Shown here: positions 6,473 through 15,774 of the stretch, in pieces
Numbering within the stretch: position 1 is the first letter of the stretch
How the letters are laid out: every line of letters starts with the position of its first letter
DNA from: Sedimentisphaerales bacterium
Lineage (GTDB): Bacteria > Planctomycetota > Phycisphaerae > Sedimentisphaerales > SG8-4
Assembly: GCA_016932895.1 (NCBI GenBank)
Contig: JAFGCA010000510.1
Span: forward strand, 1-16,150
Reading direction: 5' to 3'
Length of the DNA stretch: 16,150 nt
Made by a program: the position numbers and the translations under genes
Notes under the pieces: generated by a model
The model's input: only the letters and a program-made list of their open reading frames with translations
The model's database searches: none
What the model was told of the DNA's origin: nothing

Positions 6473-9400
6473 ATGAGACGTGTACTCATCCTAACAGTCG
6501 TATTCTTTGGCATCATTGCAAGCGTTTCTCTGGCGGGCCCGCGAGACGATCTGTGGGCCCAGGTCGATGACGCGATCAACAGGGGATTGCCCCAAACCGC
6601 CATCTCGATCCTGGACCAGATCATCCCGGGGGCGCTGGCGGACCAGGCCCATGCCGAGGCCACCAGGGCCATCTGTCTCAAAATCAACCTGGAGGGCCAG
6701 ATCCAGGGCAACAAGGCCGAGGAAATGATCGTCCGCCTCGAGGCCGAGATGACCGAGGTGCCGGAGGCGATGGAGCCGGTGATGGAGACGATCCTGGCCC
6801 ACTGGTACTGGCGGTATTTCCAGCAGAACCGCTGGCGCTTCATGAACCGAACCGCCACCGCCGAGCCGCCCGGAGAGGACATCACCACCTGGGATTTGCC
6901 CCGCATTATGGCCGAGATCGACGAGCACTTCACGCTGGCCCTGGCGGCCGACGACGACCTCAAGGCGATTCCGATCGAACAGTGGGACGACCTGTTGGAG
7001 AAAGGGAGCGTTCCGGACAGCTACCGCCCCACCCTCTACGACTTCCTGGCCTTCGAGGCCCTGTCGTTCTACAGCTCGGGCGAGCAGGCGGGTGCGCAAC
7101 CGCAGGATACCTTCGAGATCATGGCCGACAGCCCTATCTTCGCCCCGGTGGGCGAGTTCCTCCTGTGGGACCCGCAGACGACGGACACCGACTCGGCCAA
7201 GCTCAAGGCCATCCGGCTGTATCAGGCCCTGCTGAGCTTCCACCAGGACGACTCCGACAAGAGCGCGTTTATCGACGCCGATTTGCACCGGCTCACGTTC
7301 GGGTACAACCAGGCCCTGGGGCCGGAGAAGGCCGACCTGTACGCGGCGGCCCTGGAGCGTTTCGTGAGTCAATGGGCGGACCATGAAATCGCCGCCCAAG
7401 CCATCCACGAGTGGGCCCGGGTCGTGTACAACCAGGGGGACTACGTGCGGGCACGCGCCCTGGCCAGCCAGGGCTGGGAAACGTACCCGAACAGTGTCGG
7501 CGCGGCGATGTGCTATAACCTGATCCAACAGATCGAGGGCCGCTCGGCCTCGATTCTGACCGAGCGGGTGTGGAACAGACCCCTGCCGGATATCGTCGTG
7601 ACTTACCGCAACGTGACCCGCGTCTTCTTCCGGGCCGTGCCGTTTGACGTCGAGGAAGCGATTCAGCCTCGTTGGCAACATGTCAACTCCACGGAGCTCG
7701 ATACCTTGCTGGACATCGAACCGGCGCTGCAGTGGAGCGCCGAGCTGCCCCCGACGTCCGACTACCGACAACGCAACGAAGTGCTGCCCGCGCCGGAGGG
7801 CCTCGAGAACGGATTCTACTTCATCATCGCCAGTCACGATCGTTCTTTTAAGATAAGCGACAACAAGGTCAGCGTGGCGCTCGTCTGGATCAGCGATCTG
7901 GCTCTGGTCGTGCGTCAGCTCAGCCGGGAGGGCGAGGTCGAGGGGTTCGTGCTCAATGCCAGATCCGGCGCGCCGTTGGCCAACGCCAGGGTTACGCGCT
8001 GGTTCTATGAGTACTCCCCTTCGCGCTACGACCGCGCCGACGAAACGCGGACGGACGAGAACGGCCTGTTTCGCTTCTCCTGCGAGAACCAGCAGCGAGA
8101 GAGCTTCGTGATCGTTGCCGAGCACGACGGTCAGACACTGGCCACGATGGACACCTTCTCCACGTATCCCCCACCTGACGATCCCGCCCCGAACCAGAGG
8201 ACGGTCTTCTTCACCGACCGCTCCCTGTATCGTCCCGGCCAGACGATCCGCTATAAGGGCATCTGTATCCACACCGACACGGTGGCCGACGATTACCGCA
8301 CCCTGGGCCGGGTGAGACTGACCGTCGTCTTCCGGGACGTCAACGGCCAGGAGATCGAGCGCCGGCAGCACCAGTGCAACGACTACGGCGCGTTCAGCGG
8401 CAGCGTCACGGCCCCACGGGACCGCCTGATGGGCCAGATGTCCCTGGCCGTCGAGGGTGAGCCCTCGGGCTATACGAGCTTCAACGTCGAAGAATACAAG
8501 CGGCCCAAGTTCCTGGTCGAGCTCGATCCGCCCGCCGAGGCGCCCCGGCTCAATACGGAGGTGATCGTGCCGGGCAAGGCCACCGCCTACACCGGAGCCG
8601 CCATCGGCGGCGCCCAGGTCGAATGGCGCGTCGTGCGGCAGGTGCGATTCCCCATCTGGTGCTGGTGGGCCCGCTGGAGCTACCCTTCTTCGCAGGCGCA
8701 GGCCATCGCCCACGGCTCGGCCGTCACCGAAGCCGACGGCACGTTTTCCATCCCGTTCACCACCAAGCCGGATCCGGCAATCGCGGAGGAGGACGAGCCG
8801 GTATTTGAATTCGCGGTCTACGCCGACGTGACCGACACCACGGGCGAGACCCGTTCGGACGCGCGTTACGTCCGTGCCGGCTACACCGCTTTGCAGGCGA
8901 GCGTCCAGGCAGCCCCCTGGCAAACGCCCGACAGCCCCGTAGAGCTGACCGTCCAGACCTCGTCCCTGGACGGCGAGCCCGAACCGGCGACCGGCGTCGT
9001 CCGCGTCTATGCCCTCAGACAACCCGAGCGAGTCGTACGCCCCAGAATCCTGTCGGACACATACTACGACGAGCCCGACGCGTCCGACCCGGAGACCTGG
9101 GAGCTCGGGGAATTGATCGGCGAACACCCGTTCCAGACCGATGCCCTGGGCCAGGCTCTGCTGCCGCTCGTCCTGGAAGCGGGCATCTACCGCGCGATGC
9201 TCGATACCCACGATCGTTTCGGCAAGCCGGTTGCCGCGCGACACACCATCAAGGTCGTGGACCCCGCAGCCGAACACTTCAACGTGCGTTTGGCCAATCA
9301 TTTCGCGGCGCCGAAGTGGTCCCTCGAGCCGGGCGAATCGTTCCTGGCCCTGTGGGGAACGGGGTATGAAGAGGGTCGGGCCTATGTAGAGCTGGAATGC

Positions 9401-12340
9401 CGCGGCCAGGTCCTGCGCGCCTGGTGGACGGACCGCGGACGAACCCAGGAGACGATCGAAGAGACCGTCACCGAGGACATGCGCGGCGGATTCACGCTGC
9501 GCGTCACGTACGTGCGCCAGAACCGCGCGTACGTGAACGAGCGAATCGTGGACGTGCCCTGGACGAACAAGGAGCTGACCATCCGGTGGGAGCATTTCCG
9601 CTCTCTGCTGGAACCCGGAGAGGAGGAGGTCTGGACGGCGGTGATCACCGGGCCCGACGCCTGGGAGGCCGTCGCCGAGATGGTCGCCGGCATGTACGAC
9701 GCCTCGCTGGACCAGTATCTCCCCCACGACTGGATGCATGGCTTTGGCGGCTTTCGCAACGAATCCTCGCGCCTGTACAGCCGATTCCAGAACGGCACAT
9801 CGTCCTTCAGAACGGTCCTTTCCGACTGGAGTGTGGGGTATCTCAGTGTAACGCTCTCCTATCGCCAGTTCCCCTACGAGATCATGCCCGCGATCTACTA
9901 CTGGGGCCCAGATTCGGCCATACCGAGCCGGAACGGCGGTGGAGCTGCACCTGCGCCGGGAGGGGACGTTTCCGACGATACGCAGAAGGCCGAGGAACCG
10001 GTCGCCATCGAACCGGGCCCGGACCTCGACCAGGTCTCGGCGCGGGAGAATCTCGACGAGACCGCGTTTTTCTTCCCGCACCTGTTGTCCGACGCCGCCG
10101 GCACGGTCCGGATGGAATTCACGATGCCCGAGGCGCTGACGCAGTGGAAGTTCCTGGGCTTCGCGCATGACACCGAGATGCGCAGCGGCTTCCTGACCGA
10201 CACGATCGTCACGGCCAAGGACCTGATGGTCCAGCCCAACCCGCCCCGCTTTGTGCGCGAAGGTGACGCGATCGAGTTTACCGTGAAGGTCAGCAACCAG
10301 TCCGCCGCCCGCCAGACGGGCAAGGTCCGCCTGACGCTGGCCGATGCGCGGACGCTGGACGCTCGCGATGAAGCCCTGGGCAACGATTCTCCCGAACAGA
10401 ACTTCGACGTGCCCAGCAAGGAATCGCGGACGTACTCGTGGCGCCTGACGATCCCCGACGGGTGCGATTTCCTGACGTACACGGCCGTGGGCGCCACGGA
10501 CCGTCTCAGCGACGGCGAGCAAGGCTACCTGCCCGTGCTGAGCCGCCGGATCTTCCTGACCGAGTCGCTTCCCTTGCCCATCCGCGGCCCGCAGACGAAG
10601 GAATTCGAGTTCACCAAACTGCTCGAATCGGGTGACTCCTCCACGCTGCTGCACCAGAGCCTGACGGTACAGATGGTCTCGCAGCCCGCGTGGTACGCGG
10701 TGATGGCGCTGCCTTACCTGATGGAGTATCCGTACGAGTGCAGCGAGCAGATCTTCAACCGGCTCTACGCCAACACGCTGGCGGCCTACATCGCCAACTC
10801 CGATCCGAAGATCCGCCACATCTTCGAGCAATGGAAGGCTACGCCCGCTCTCGACAGCCCCTTGGAGAAAAACGAAGACCTCAAGGCCGTGACTCTCGAG
10901 GAGACGCCCTGGGTCCGTCAGGCCATCAGCGAATCGCAGGCCCGCCGCAACGTCGGCATTCTCTTCGATGAAAACCGCCTCAACGACGAGATGTCACGAG
11001 CGCTGTTCAAACTCACGCAGATGCAGTTGAGCAACGGCCAATGGCCCTGGTTCCCGGGTTTGCGGGGCAACGACTACGTTACGCTGTATATCACCACCGG
11101 CTTCGGGCGTCTGCGCCACCTCGGCGTTCGGGACCTCGACGTCAGTTGTGCTATCAAGGCCCTGGGGGCCCTGGACGAGTGGATGGATGAGCGCTACCGC
11201 TGGATCCTCCAGCACGGCAATGAAGACGAGAATCACCTCAGCCCCACGGTTGCCTTCTACCTCTACGGGCGCAGCTTCTTCCTGGACGACAAGCCGATCG
11301 CCACCCAACACCAGGAGGCGATCGACTACTGGCTGAGCCAGGCCCGCCAGTACTGGCTCTCGCTATGGCGCCAGTCCCAGGCGCATCTGGCCATCGGCCT
11401 CAAGCGCTTCGGCTACCCTGATACCGCCGATGCGATCATGGCCTCCATCCGCGAATTCAGCGTAACCGACGAAGAGCTCGGCATGTTCTGGCGCGACACT
11501 GAGCGCAGTTGGTGGTGGTATCGCGCCCCGATCGAGACACAGGCCATGATGATCGAGGCCTTCGACGAGGTCAGTGGCGACGCGGAGGCGGTCGAGGATT
11601 GTCGCGTCTGGCTGCTCAAGCAGAAGCAGACGCAGGACTGGAAGACGACCAAGGCCACGGCGGACGCTGTTTACGGCCTGCTCCTGCGCGGCGTCAACAT
11701 GCTGGCCTCCGACGCGCTGGTCGAGGTGGCGCTGGGAGGCGTATGGATCGAGCCCGACCAGGTCGAGGCGGGCACGGGATTCTACGAAGAACGCTTCGTC
11801 CGCAACGAGATCGAGCCGGCAATGGGCCAGATCACGGTCCGCAAGGTCGATGAGGGCGTCAGTTGGGGCAGCGTCCACTGGCAATACCTGGAAGACATGA
11901 GCAAGGTCACGCCCTATGAAGGCACGCCCCTGCAACTGCGAAAGGACCTGTATATCAAGGAGACGACCGACCAGGGTCAGGTCCTGTACCCGGTGGACGG
12001 CCCGCTGGCCGTCGGCGACGAGCTGGTGGTGCGCATCGAACTGCGGGTGGACCGCGACATGGAATACGTGCACATGAAGGACCAGCGCGGCAGCGGCACC
12101 GAGCCGGTCAACGTCCTGAGCCGCTACCGCTACCAGGACGGGCTGGGCTACTACGAGAGCACGCGCGACACCGCCACGCACTTCTTCATGGACTACCTGC
12201 CCAAGGGCACGTACGTCTTCGAGTACAGCACGCGTATCCAGCACAAGGGCCAGTACCAGACGGGCGTCGCCAGCATCCAGTGCATGTACGCACCGGAATT
12301 CAACAGCCATTCGGAGAGCTTCAACCTCGACGTACAATAG
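6473..12340 (+). CDS. Large secreted bacterial alpha-2-macroglobulin-like protein with CxEQ thioester motif
   Basis: This 1955-aa protein belongs to the bacterial alpha-2-macroglobulin family: broad-range protease traps of the periplasm or cell surface in which a cut bait region exposes a thioester that captures the protease. Residues 1-22 are a signal peptide (MRRVLILTVVFFGIIASVSL) with no lipobox. Residues about 25-370 are helical and TPR-like; about 489-545 a CarboxypepD_reg-like Ig fold (VEGFVLNARSGAPLANARV); the MG2 domain begins TDRSLYRPGQTIRYKG (581) and leads to VEEYKRPKFLV (about 670). A low-complexity, probable bait segment rich in Gly, Ala and Pro lies at about 1150-1190. The A2M core has ETAFFFPHLLSD and MPEALTQWKFLGFAHD. 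The thioester motif is Cys1423-Ser-Glu-Gln1426 in YPYECSEQIFNRLYAN, followed by the helical thioester domain and a C-terminal receptor-binding-like domain. It is longer than the roughly 1650-aa E. coli YfhM, mainly at the N-terminus. No pbpC gene adjoins it, unlike in many proteobacteria. Confidence 0.93.
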   Translation: MRRVLILTVVFFGIIASVSLAGPRDDLWAQVDDAINRGLPQTAISILDQIIPGALADQAHAEATRAICLKINLEGQIQGNKAEEMIVRLEAEMTEVPEAMEPVMETILAHWYWRYFQQNRWRFMNRTATAEPPGEDITTWDLPRIMAEIDEHFTLALAADDDLKAIPIEQWDDLLEKGSVPDSYRPTLYDFLAFEALSFYSSGEQAGAQPQDTFEIMADSPIFAPVGEFLLWDPQTTDTDSAKLKAIRLYQALLSFHQDDSDKSAFIDADLHRLTFGYNQALGPEKADLYAAALERFVSQWADHEIAAQAIHEWARVVYNQGDYVRARALASQGWETYPNSVGAAMCYNLIQQIEGRSASILTERVWNRPLPDIVVTYRNVTRVFFRAVPFDVEEAIQPRWQHVNSTELDTLLDIEPALQWSAELPPTSDYRQRNEVLPAPEGLENGFYFIIASHDRSFKISDNKVSVALVWISDLALVVRQLSREGEVEGFVLNARSGAPLANARVTRWFYEYSPSRYDRADETRTDENGLFRFSCENQQRESFVIVAEHDGQTLATMDTFSTYPPPDDPAPNQRTVFFTDRSLYRPGQTIRYKGICIHTDTVADDYRTLGRVRLTVVFRDVNGQEIERRQHQCNDYGAFSGSVTAPRDRLMGQMSLAVEGEPSGYTSFNVEEYKRPKFLVELDPPAEAPRLNTEVIVPGKATAYTGAAIGGAQVEWRVVRQVRFPIWCWWARWSYPSSQAQAIAHGSAVTEADGTFSIPFTTKPDPAIAEEDEPVFEFAVYADVTDTTGETRSDARYVRAGYTALQASVQAAPWQTPDSPVELTVQTSSLDGEPEPATGVVRVYALRQPERVVRPRILSDTYYDEPDASDPETWELGELIGEHPFQTDALGQALLPLVLEAGIYRAMLDTHDRFGKPVAARHTIKVVDPAAEHFNVRLANHFAAPKWSLEPGESFLALWGTGYEEGRAYVELECRGQVLRAWWTDRGRTQETIEETVTEDMRGGFTLRVTYVRQNRAYVNERIVDVPWTNKELTIRWEHFRSLLEPGEEEVWTAVITGPDAWEAVAEMVAGMYDASLDQYLPHDWMHGFGGFRNESSRLYSRFQNGTSSFRTVLSDWSVGYLSVTLSYRQFPYEIMPAIYYWGPDSAIPSRNGGGAAPAPGGDVSDDTQKAEEPVAIEPGPDLDQVSARENLDETAFFFPHLLSDAAGTVRMEFTMPEALTQWKFLGFAHDTEMRSGFLTDTIVTAKDLMVQPNPPRFVREGDAIEFTVKVSNQSAARQTGKVRLTLADARTLDARDEALGNDSPEQNFDVPSKESRTYSWRLTIPDGCDFLTYTAVGATDRLSDGEQGYLPVLSRRIFLTESLPLPIRGPQTKEFEFTKLLESGDSSTLLHQSLTVQMVSQPAWYAVMALPYLMEYPYECSEQIFNRLYANTLAAYIANSDPKIRHIFEQWKATPALDSPLEKNEDLKAVTLEETPWVRQAISESQARRNVGILFDENRLNDEMSRALFKLTQMQLSNGQWPWFPGLRGNDYVTLYITTGFGRLRHLGVRDLDVSCAIKALGALDEWMDERYRWILQHGNEDENHLSPTVAFYLYGRSFFLDDKPIATQHQEAIDYWLSQARQYWLSLWRQSQAHLAIGLKRFGYPDTADAIMASIREFSVTDEELGMFWRDTERSWWWYRAPIETQAMMIEAFDEVSGDAEAVEDCRVWLLKQKQTQDWKTTKATADAVYGLLLRGVNMLASDALVEVALGGVWIEPDQVEAGTGFYEERFVRNEIEPAMGQITVRKVDEGVSWGSVHWQYLEDMSKVTPYEGTPLQLRKDLYIKETTDQGQVLYPVDGPLAVGDELVVRIELRVDRDMEYVHMKDQRGSGTEPVNVLSRYRYQDGLGYYESTRDTATHFFMDYLPKGTYVFEYSTRIQHKGQYQTGVASIQCMYAPEFNSHSESFNLDVQ

Positions 12341-12351
12341 CCTCCACGGGC

Positions 12352-15300
12352 TTAGCGACGCCGTGACGTCCGCATGTCGCGGGTGAGGAGGCTTTCTGCG
12401 GGCTCGTCGATCTCGCAGACGACGCGGAAGCCCACGTTGAACACGCGCTGCCACGCGGGGTAGGCCAGGCGAAGTGCGCTGCGGCAGCGCTTGGGGCTGT
12501 CGAAGAATGAGCCGCCGCGAACGACTTTGCGGCCGGGCGCTGTCGCTCGATTGCGCCCGTCGTTTTCGACGTAGGCATACGCCCGGTACGTGGTCCGCGT
12601 CCACTCGGCGGCGTTGCCATGCATGTCGTACAGTCCCCACGCGTTGGGACGGAAGCTACCGACCGGCGCGGTGACTACGAAGCCGTCGTCGAAGCGGCGA
12701 TCCCCGAGGGCCGAACCCTCCAGAACGGCGTGCTCCAAGCCGCCGGTAAGGCCCACGTAATCCCCCTTCTCCGGGTCGCTGAATGACAGGTCCGCCATAT
12801 TCGCCCACGGCGCGAAGTCCGTGTCAAGGTCCCCGTAGTGCAGCGGCGCGTCGCTGCCGGCCCGGCAGGCATACTCCCATTGCGCCTCGGTGGGCAATGT
12901 GAACGCCTTGCCCGTCCGTGCCGAGAGCCAGCGACAAAACGCCATCGCCTGCTCCCACGACACGCGCAGCGCCGGCTGCCGGGGGCCGTTCACAGGCAGC
13001 CCGCAATCGTCGCTGCGGGCGTGCCGCTTGGTGTAGTAACGACAGTCGAAGTCCGGGCAAAACATCCGGAACTGCTGATTCGTGACCTCGCAGGCGCCCA
13101 TCCAGAACGGCTCATCAACCGTGACAACCGCAGCGGGCTGTGCGTCCGGCCCGCCTTCGCAGCCGCCCATCACGAAACGCCCCGCCGGAACGCGTACCAG
13201 AGGCATCGTCACGCCCCCGCCCAGGTCGATGGCCCGCGCCCAGGACGCGGCCTCTCGCTGAGAGCGGCGCGCGGTTCCCGAATCGAGGGGCCAGCCGGCG
13301 GTGTGAACCTCGGCCGAGTCGGGCCGCTCTTTCGGCTCCACTGGCTCGACCGCCGGCCGAGCGATAGCCGGAATCACCTCGTAATCCTCGGTCGGGCCGC
13401 CATACGCCCGGCGAAGCGCCATGCGTCGCTCGTGGGCATCGTCCGGAATGGGATACACCTCGCCCCACGTCCCGTGACACGGCGCGTTCAGGTCGATCCA
13501 CGTAACCAGCCGCTCCCACGCCTCTTTGTCGAGCGAAACGCCCTGGTGACCGCGTCGCAGCATCTGCACGAGAGGGCTCGTATCGGCGTGATACTCGCCC
13601 GGGACGAGCAGGCTCACATCGTCCTCGATACTGACCCGGCGAAGGTAGCACACCAGCGCGTCGTACGCGGGCGTGTATTTGACAAATCCGCCTGTATCCT
13701 GCTTCATCCTGGGATGGAGCCGTTTGACGCCCAGCTCCGAAAGCATCTGCCCCTTGTAGCCGGGCACCTGCTCTTCCGGGCGCAGGTCGGGACGCCCTTC
13801 CCGCCCGTCGTGACACGAAGCACAATGCCTGTCCAACACGGGCTGGACCTCGCGGGCGAAATCGAACCCGCGCGGCGGGCCGTTCCACGACTCGATCTCA
13901 CGCGTCCCGCCTGCCATCGCCAGCGCCAACTGCGAGGGCGCCACGTCGGCCGGCGTCTCGTGGCAACCCACGCACGAGAGCGTTTCGCCCGGCATGACGG
14001 TGAACCAGCTTCGCATCAGTTGCACGGCCTTGCCCTCGGCGTCCAGCGTCTGCACCGCCACCGGCGTATTGGCCGGCACGCGGAACATCACCGACCCATC
14101 GGCCTGGAGGGGGACGGTCCCGAGGATGCGCATGACCTCCCACGGCCCGCCGTACCCGATCTTGTCAGGACCCGCCAGGTAGCGGTATCCGAAGTCGTAC
14201 GCAATCACGCGGAGCTTCTTGATCGTCCCGCGCGGCACGCCGGCCAGGCCGTCACCCACATACACGTCGTGCAGATAGACAACGCCGTCCTTGCGGTCCA
14301 GATCCACCCGGTCCGCGATTGCCGGCGGCCTCGGCTTCTTTCTCCACGGCACCGGTTCGAGCAATGCATAGCCCGGCTCCTCGCGAACCAGCACGAGATT
14401 GTCGAACGCATCGGCCAGATAGATCCCCCAGTTGGATTTCGCGTTCGGCCAGCAGGCCACGAGGAAATACTTGTCACTGAGCGGATAAGGATGGAGAAAC
14501 TTCGGCCAGTCCCGGTCGACGAGGTTATCCCTCACCTTCGGCTGAATCGGATCGCCCCGCCCGGAAATGCGCCGGACGAGCCCCTCCCCCTCATACCAGC
14601 CCCTGCTCGTATCGACCAAAACGAGCTGGCCCATCTTGTGCACGCCGTGGTAGCCCGAAAGGATGCAGACCAGCTCGTGGTTGCGCCCGGGCAACGGCTG
14701 CGGAAAATACAGCGAATTGGGAAACCACGAGTTGCTCCCATACACGGCCCTCTGCCCCGTCCCGTCGGGATTCATCACCATGAGCTGACGCAGGAAGATA
14801 TGGCTGATGCCCGTGTAGTCCCAGCGGTGGTAAAGGACCTGGCCGTCAGGAAGCACGCAGGGATGGAAGTTGTGGTCCTGGTCGAAGCAAAGCTGGCGTA
14901 CGCCTGAGCCGTCGGCGTTCATCAGGTACAGGTTGCTGACCCACTTCTGCCCGTGCCAGCACGGCACCGCCTGGTAGGAAGCGGTCGAGCCGAAGACGAT
15001 CCGGCCGTCGGGCAGGTAGCACGCGTCGAAACTGTCCACGTCGTCGGGCATCTGTGAGACCTGGCGCAGAGCCGAGCCGTCGGTGCAAATTTCCCACACC
15101 TTCCAGTTCGTCCGGTCCGACCGCGTCAGGAGCAGCTTCTCGGCGTCCCAGTTCAGGTCCATCTCGCCCACGTACCCGTCCGCGTCGGGCCGGTACAGCG
15201 TCGTCAGCGCGGCCGCGGGATTTCGCAACGACAAGACGGCGATTTCGTTGTCGTACCCTTCACGAGCCAGCGACGAATTGCACTCGTGGTTCGAAGGAAA

Positions 15301-15708
15301 ACCGAGATCGCCGCCCGGGCTTTTGGAGTACCAGATCCGCTTGTCTTTGGCCGAGGGCACGTAGCGAACGCTCTTGCGCTTGACGAGAAGCACCCTGTCG
15401 AAATCCAGCAGCGGATTGGCCAGGAGGGCCTCGCGTCGCAGTCTTCGGAACTCCCGGCTTGCGGAAGCCTCGCCCGCATCAAGCATTTCAGCGACCTCAT
15501 CGAGGCGCCGCAGATAGCCCCGGCCGTCCGGGTATTGGTGTCCAAACGTCTCGATCAAATCCTCGACAGCCGCACGCAACGTTCCAAGCTGGTACCGCGT
15601 AAGAGTCTCTTGAGAAGCCTTGACACCGCCGGCATGGGCGCACGGCGCGACAGCCGAGAAAGCGATAGCCGTGAACGACATCAAAAAAGTGAGAAATCGT
15701 ACGCGCAC
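12352..15708 (-). CDS. Secreted HzsA-related diheme protein fused to an FGE-sulfatase (SUMF1-like) domain
   Basis: This is a 1118-aa exported protein. Residues 1-27 are a signal peptide (MRVRFLTFL, then AIAFSAVAPCAHA). The middle has TolB/PD40-like propeller strands (LMNADGSGVRQL, HPCVLPDGQVLYHRWDYTG, VMNPDGTGQRAV) as in planctomycete proteins related to hydrazine synthase subunit alpha. Two c-type heme motifs follow, CVGCH (Cys579, Cys582, His583) and CASCH (Cys629, Cys632, His633), then LNAPCHGTWGEV near 739. Residues about 830-1105 are an FGE-sulfatase domain: VRVPAGRFVMGG, ACEVTNQQF, LPTEAQWEYACRAG, YDMHGNAAEWT, VVRGGSFFD and GFRVVCE. The second FGE active-site cysteine is matched by Cys1075, but Asp1070 stands where the first is expected, so sulfatase-activating chemistry is doubtful. 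HzsA relationship alone does not mean hydrazine synthesis. The GTG start is preferred because it supplies the basic signal-peptide N-terminus and has AAGGAG upstream; ATG at 15681 is the alternative. Confidence 0.88.
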   Translation of the reverse strand: MRVRFLTFLMSFTAIAFSAVAPCAHAGGVKASQETLTRYQLGTLRAAVEDLIETFGHQYPDGRGYLRRLDEVAEMLDAGEASASREFRRLRREALLANPLLDFDRVLLVKRKSVRYVPSAKDKRIWYSKSPGGDLGFPSNHECNSSLAREGYDNEIAVLSLRNPAAALTTLYRPDADGYVGEMDLNWDAEKLLLTRSDRTNWKVWEICTDGSALRQVSQMPDDVDSFDACYLPDGRIVFGSTASYQAVPCWHGQKWVSNLYLMNADGSGVRQLCFDQDHNFHPCVLPDGQVLYHRWDYTGISHIFLRQLMVMNPDGTGQRAVYGSNSWFPNSLYFPQPLPGRNHELVCILSGYHGVHKMGQLVLVDTSRGWYEGEGLVRRISGRGDPIQPKVRDNLVDRDWPKFLHPYPLSDKYFLVACWPNAKSNWGIYLADAFDNLVLVREEPGYALLEPVPWRKKPRPPAIADRVDLDRKDGVVYLHDVYVGDGLAGVPRGTIKKLRVIAYDFGYRYLAGPDKIGYGGPWEVMRILGTVPLQADGSVMFRVPANTPVAVQTLDAEGKAVQLMRSWFTVMPGETLSCVGCHETPADVAPSQLALAMAGGTREIESWNGPPRGFDFAREVQPVLDRHCASCHDGREGRPDLRPEEQVPGYKGQMLSELGVKRLHPRMKQDTGGFVKYTPAYDALVCYLRRVSIEDDVSLLVPGEYHADTSPLVQMLRRGHQGVSLDKEAWERLVTWIDLNAPCHGTWGEVYPIPDDAHERRMALRRAYGGPTEDYEVIPAIARPAVEPVEPKERPDSAEVHTAGWPLDSGTARRSQREAASWARAIDLGGGVTMPLVRVPAGRFVMGGCEGGPDAQPAAVVTVDEPFWMGACEVTNQQFRMFCPDFDCRYYTKRHARSDDCGLPVNGPRQPALRVSWEQAMAFCRWLSARTGKAFTLPTEAQWEYACRAGSDAPLHYGDLDTDFAPWANMADLSFSDPEKGDYVGLTGGLEHAVLEGSALGDRRFDDGFVVTAPVGSFRPNAWGLYDMHGNAAEWTRTTYRAYAYVENDGRNRATAPGRKVVRGGSFFDSPKRCRSALRLAYPAWQRVFNVGFRVVCEIDEPAESLLTRDMRTSRRR

Positions 15709-15718
15709 GAGTTCGATA

Positions 15719-15724
15719 CTCCTT
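15719..15724 (-). promoter_or_regulatory. Ribosome binding site of the HzsA/FGE fusion gene
   Basis: Read on the minus strand, AAGGAG lies 10 nt before the GTG at 15708 and supports that codon over the internal ATG at 15681, which would remove the two arginines of the signal-peptide n-region. Confidence 0.5.
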
Positions 15725-15758
15725 CACTGGTCCTACGGTTGGAACTGTTTGGTGCGCG

Positions 15759-15767
15759 ATTATACCA
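15759..15767 (-). promoter_or_regulatory. Extended -10 promoter of the HzsA/FGE fusion gene
   Basis: On the minus strand the sequence reads TGGTATAAT, a perfect TATAAT hexamer with the TGN extension. The hexamer 17 nt upstream (TGCCCA) matches the -35 consensus at only three positions, which is usual for extended -10 promoters. Transcription would start near 15752, giving a leader of about 44 nt. The site falls in the 66-base gap after the lamin-tail gene, so the HzsA/FGE gene is probably transcribed independently of it. Confidence 0.6.
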
Positions 15768-15774
15768 TGCCGGC

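Noticed and set aside
6491..10831. A 1446-codon open frame on the minus strand
   Set aside because: It is antisense to the alpha-2-macroglobulin gene and arises from GC-rich codon bias. Its translation has no recognisable domain and the plus-strand protein is clearly real.
12340..12395. Possible bidirectional terminator between the convergent genes
   Set aside because: GCCTCC and GGAGGC pair over a long distance and CACGG pairs with CCGTG around an 11-nt loop, but the stems are short and no proper T-run follows the inner hairpin.
12838..14907. A 689-codon open frame on the plus strand
   Set aside because: It is antisense to the HzsA/FGE gene, Arg- and His-rich without domains, while the minus-strand frame carries heme and FGE motifs.
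12352..15708. Evidence for anammox (hydrazine synthase)
   Set aside because: The protein is only HzsA-related, is fused to an FGE domain, and no HzsB/HzsC-like genes accompany it. Such relatives are found in non-anammox Planctomycetota.
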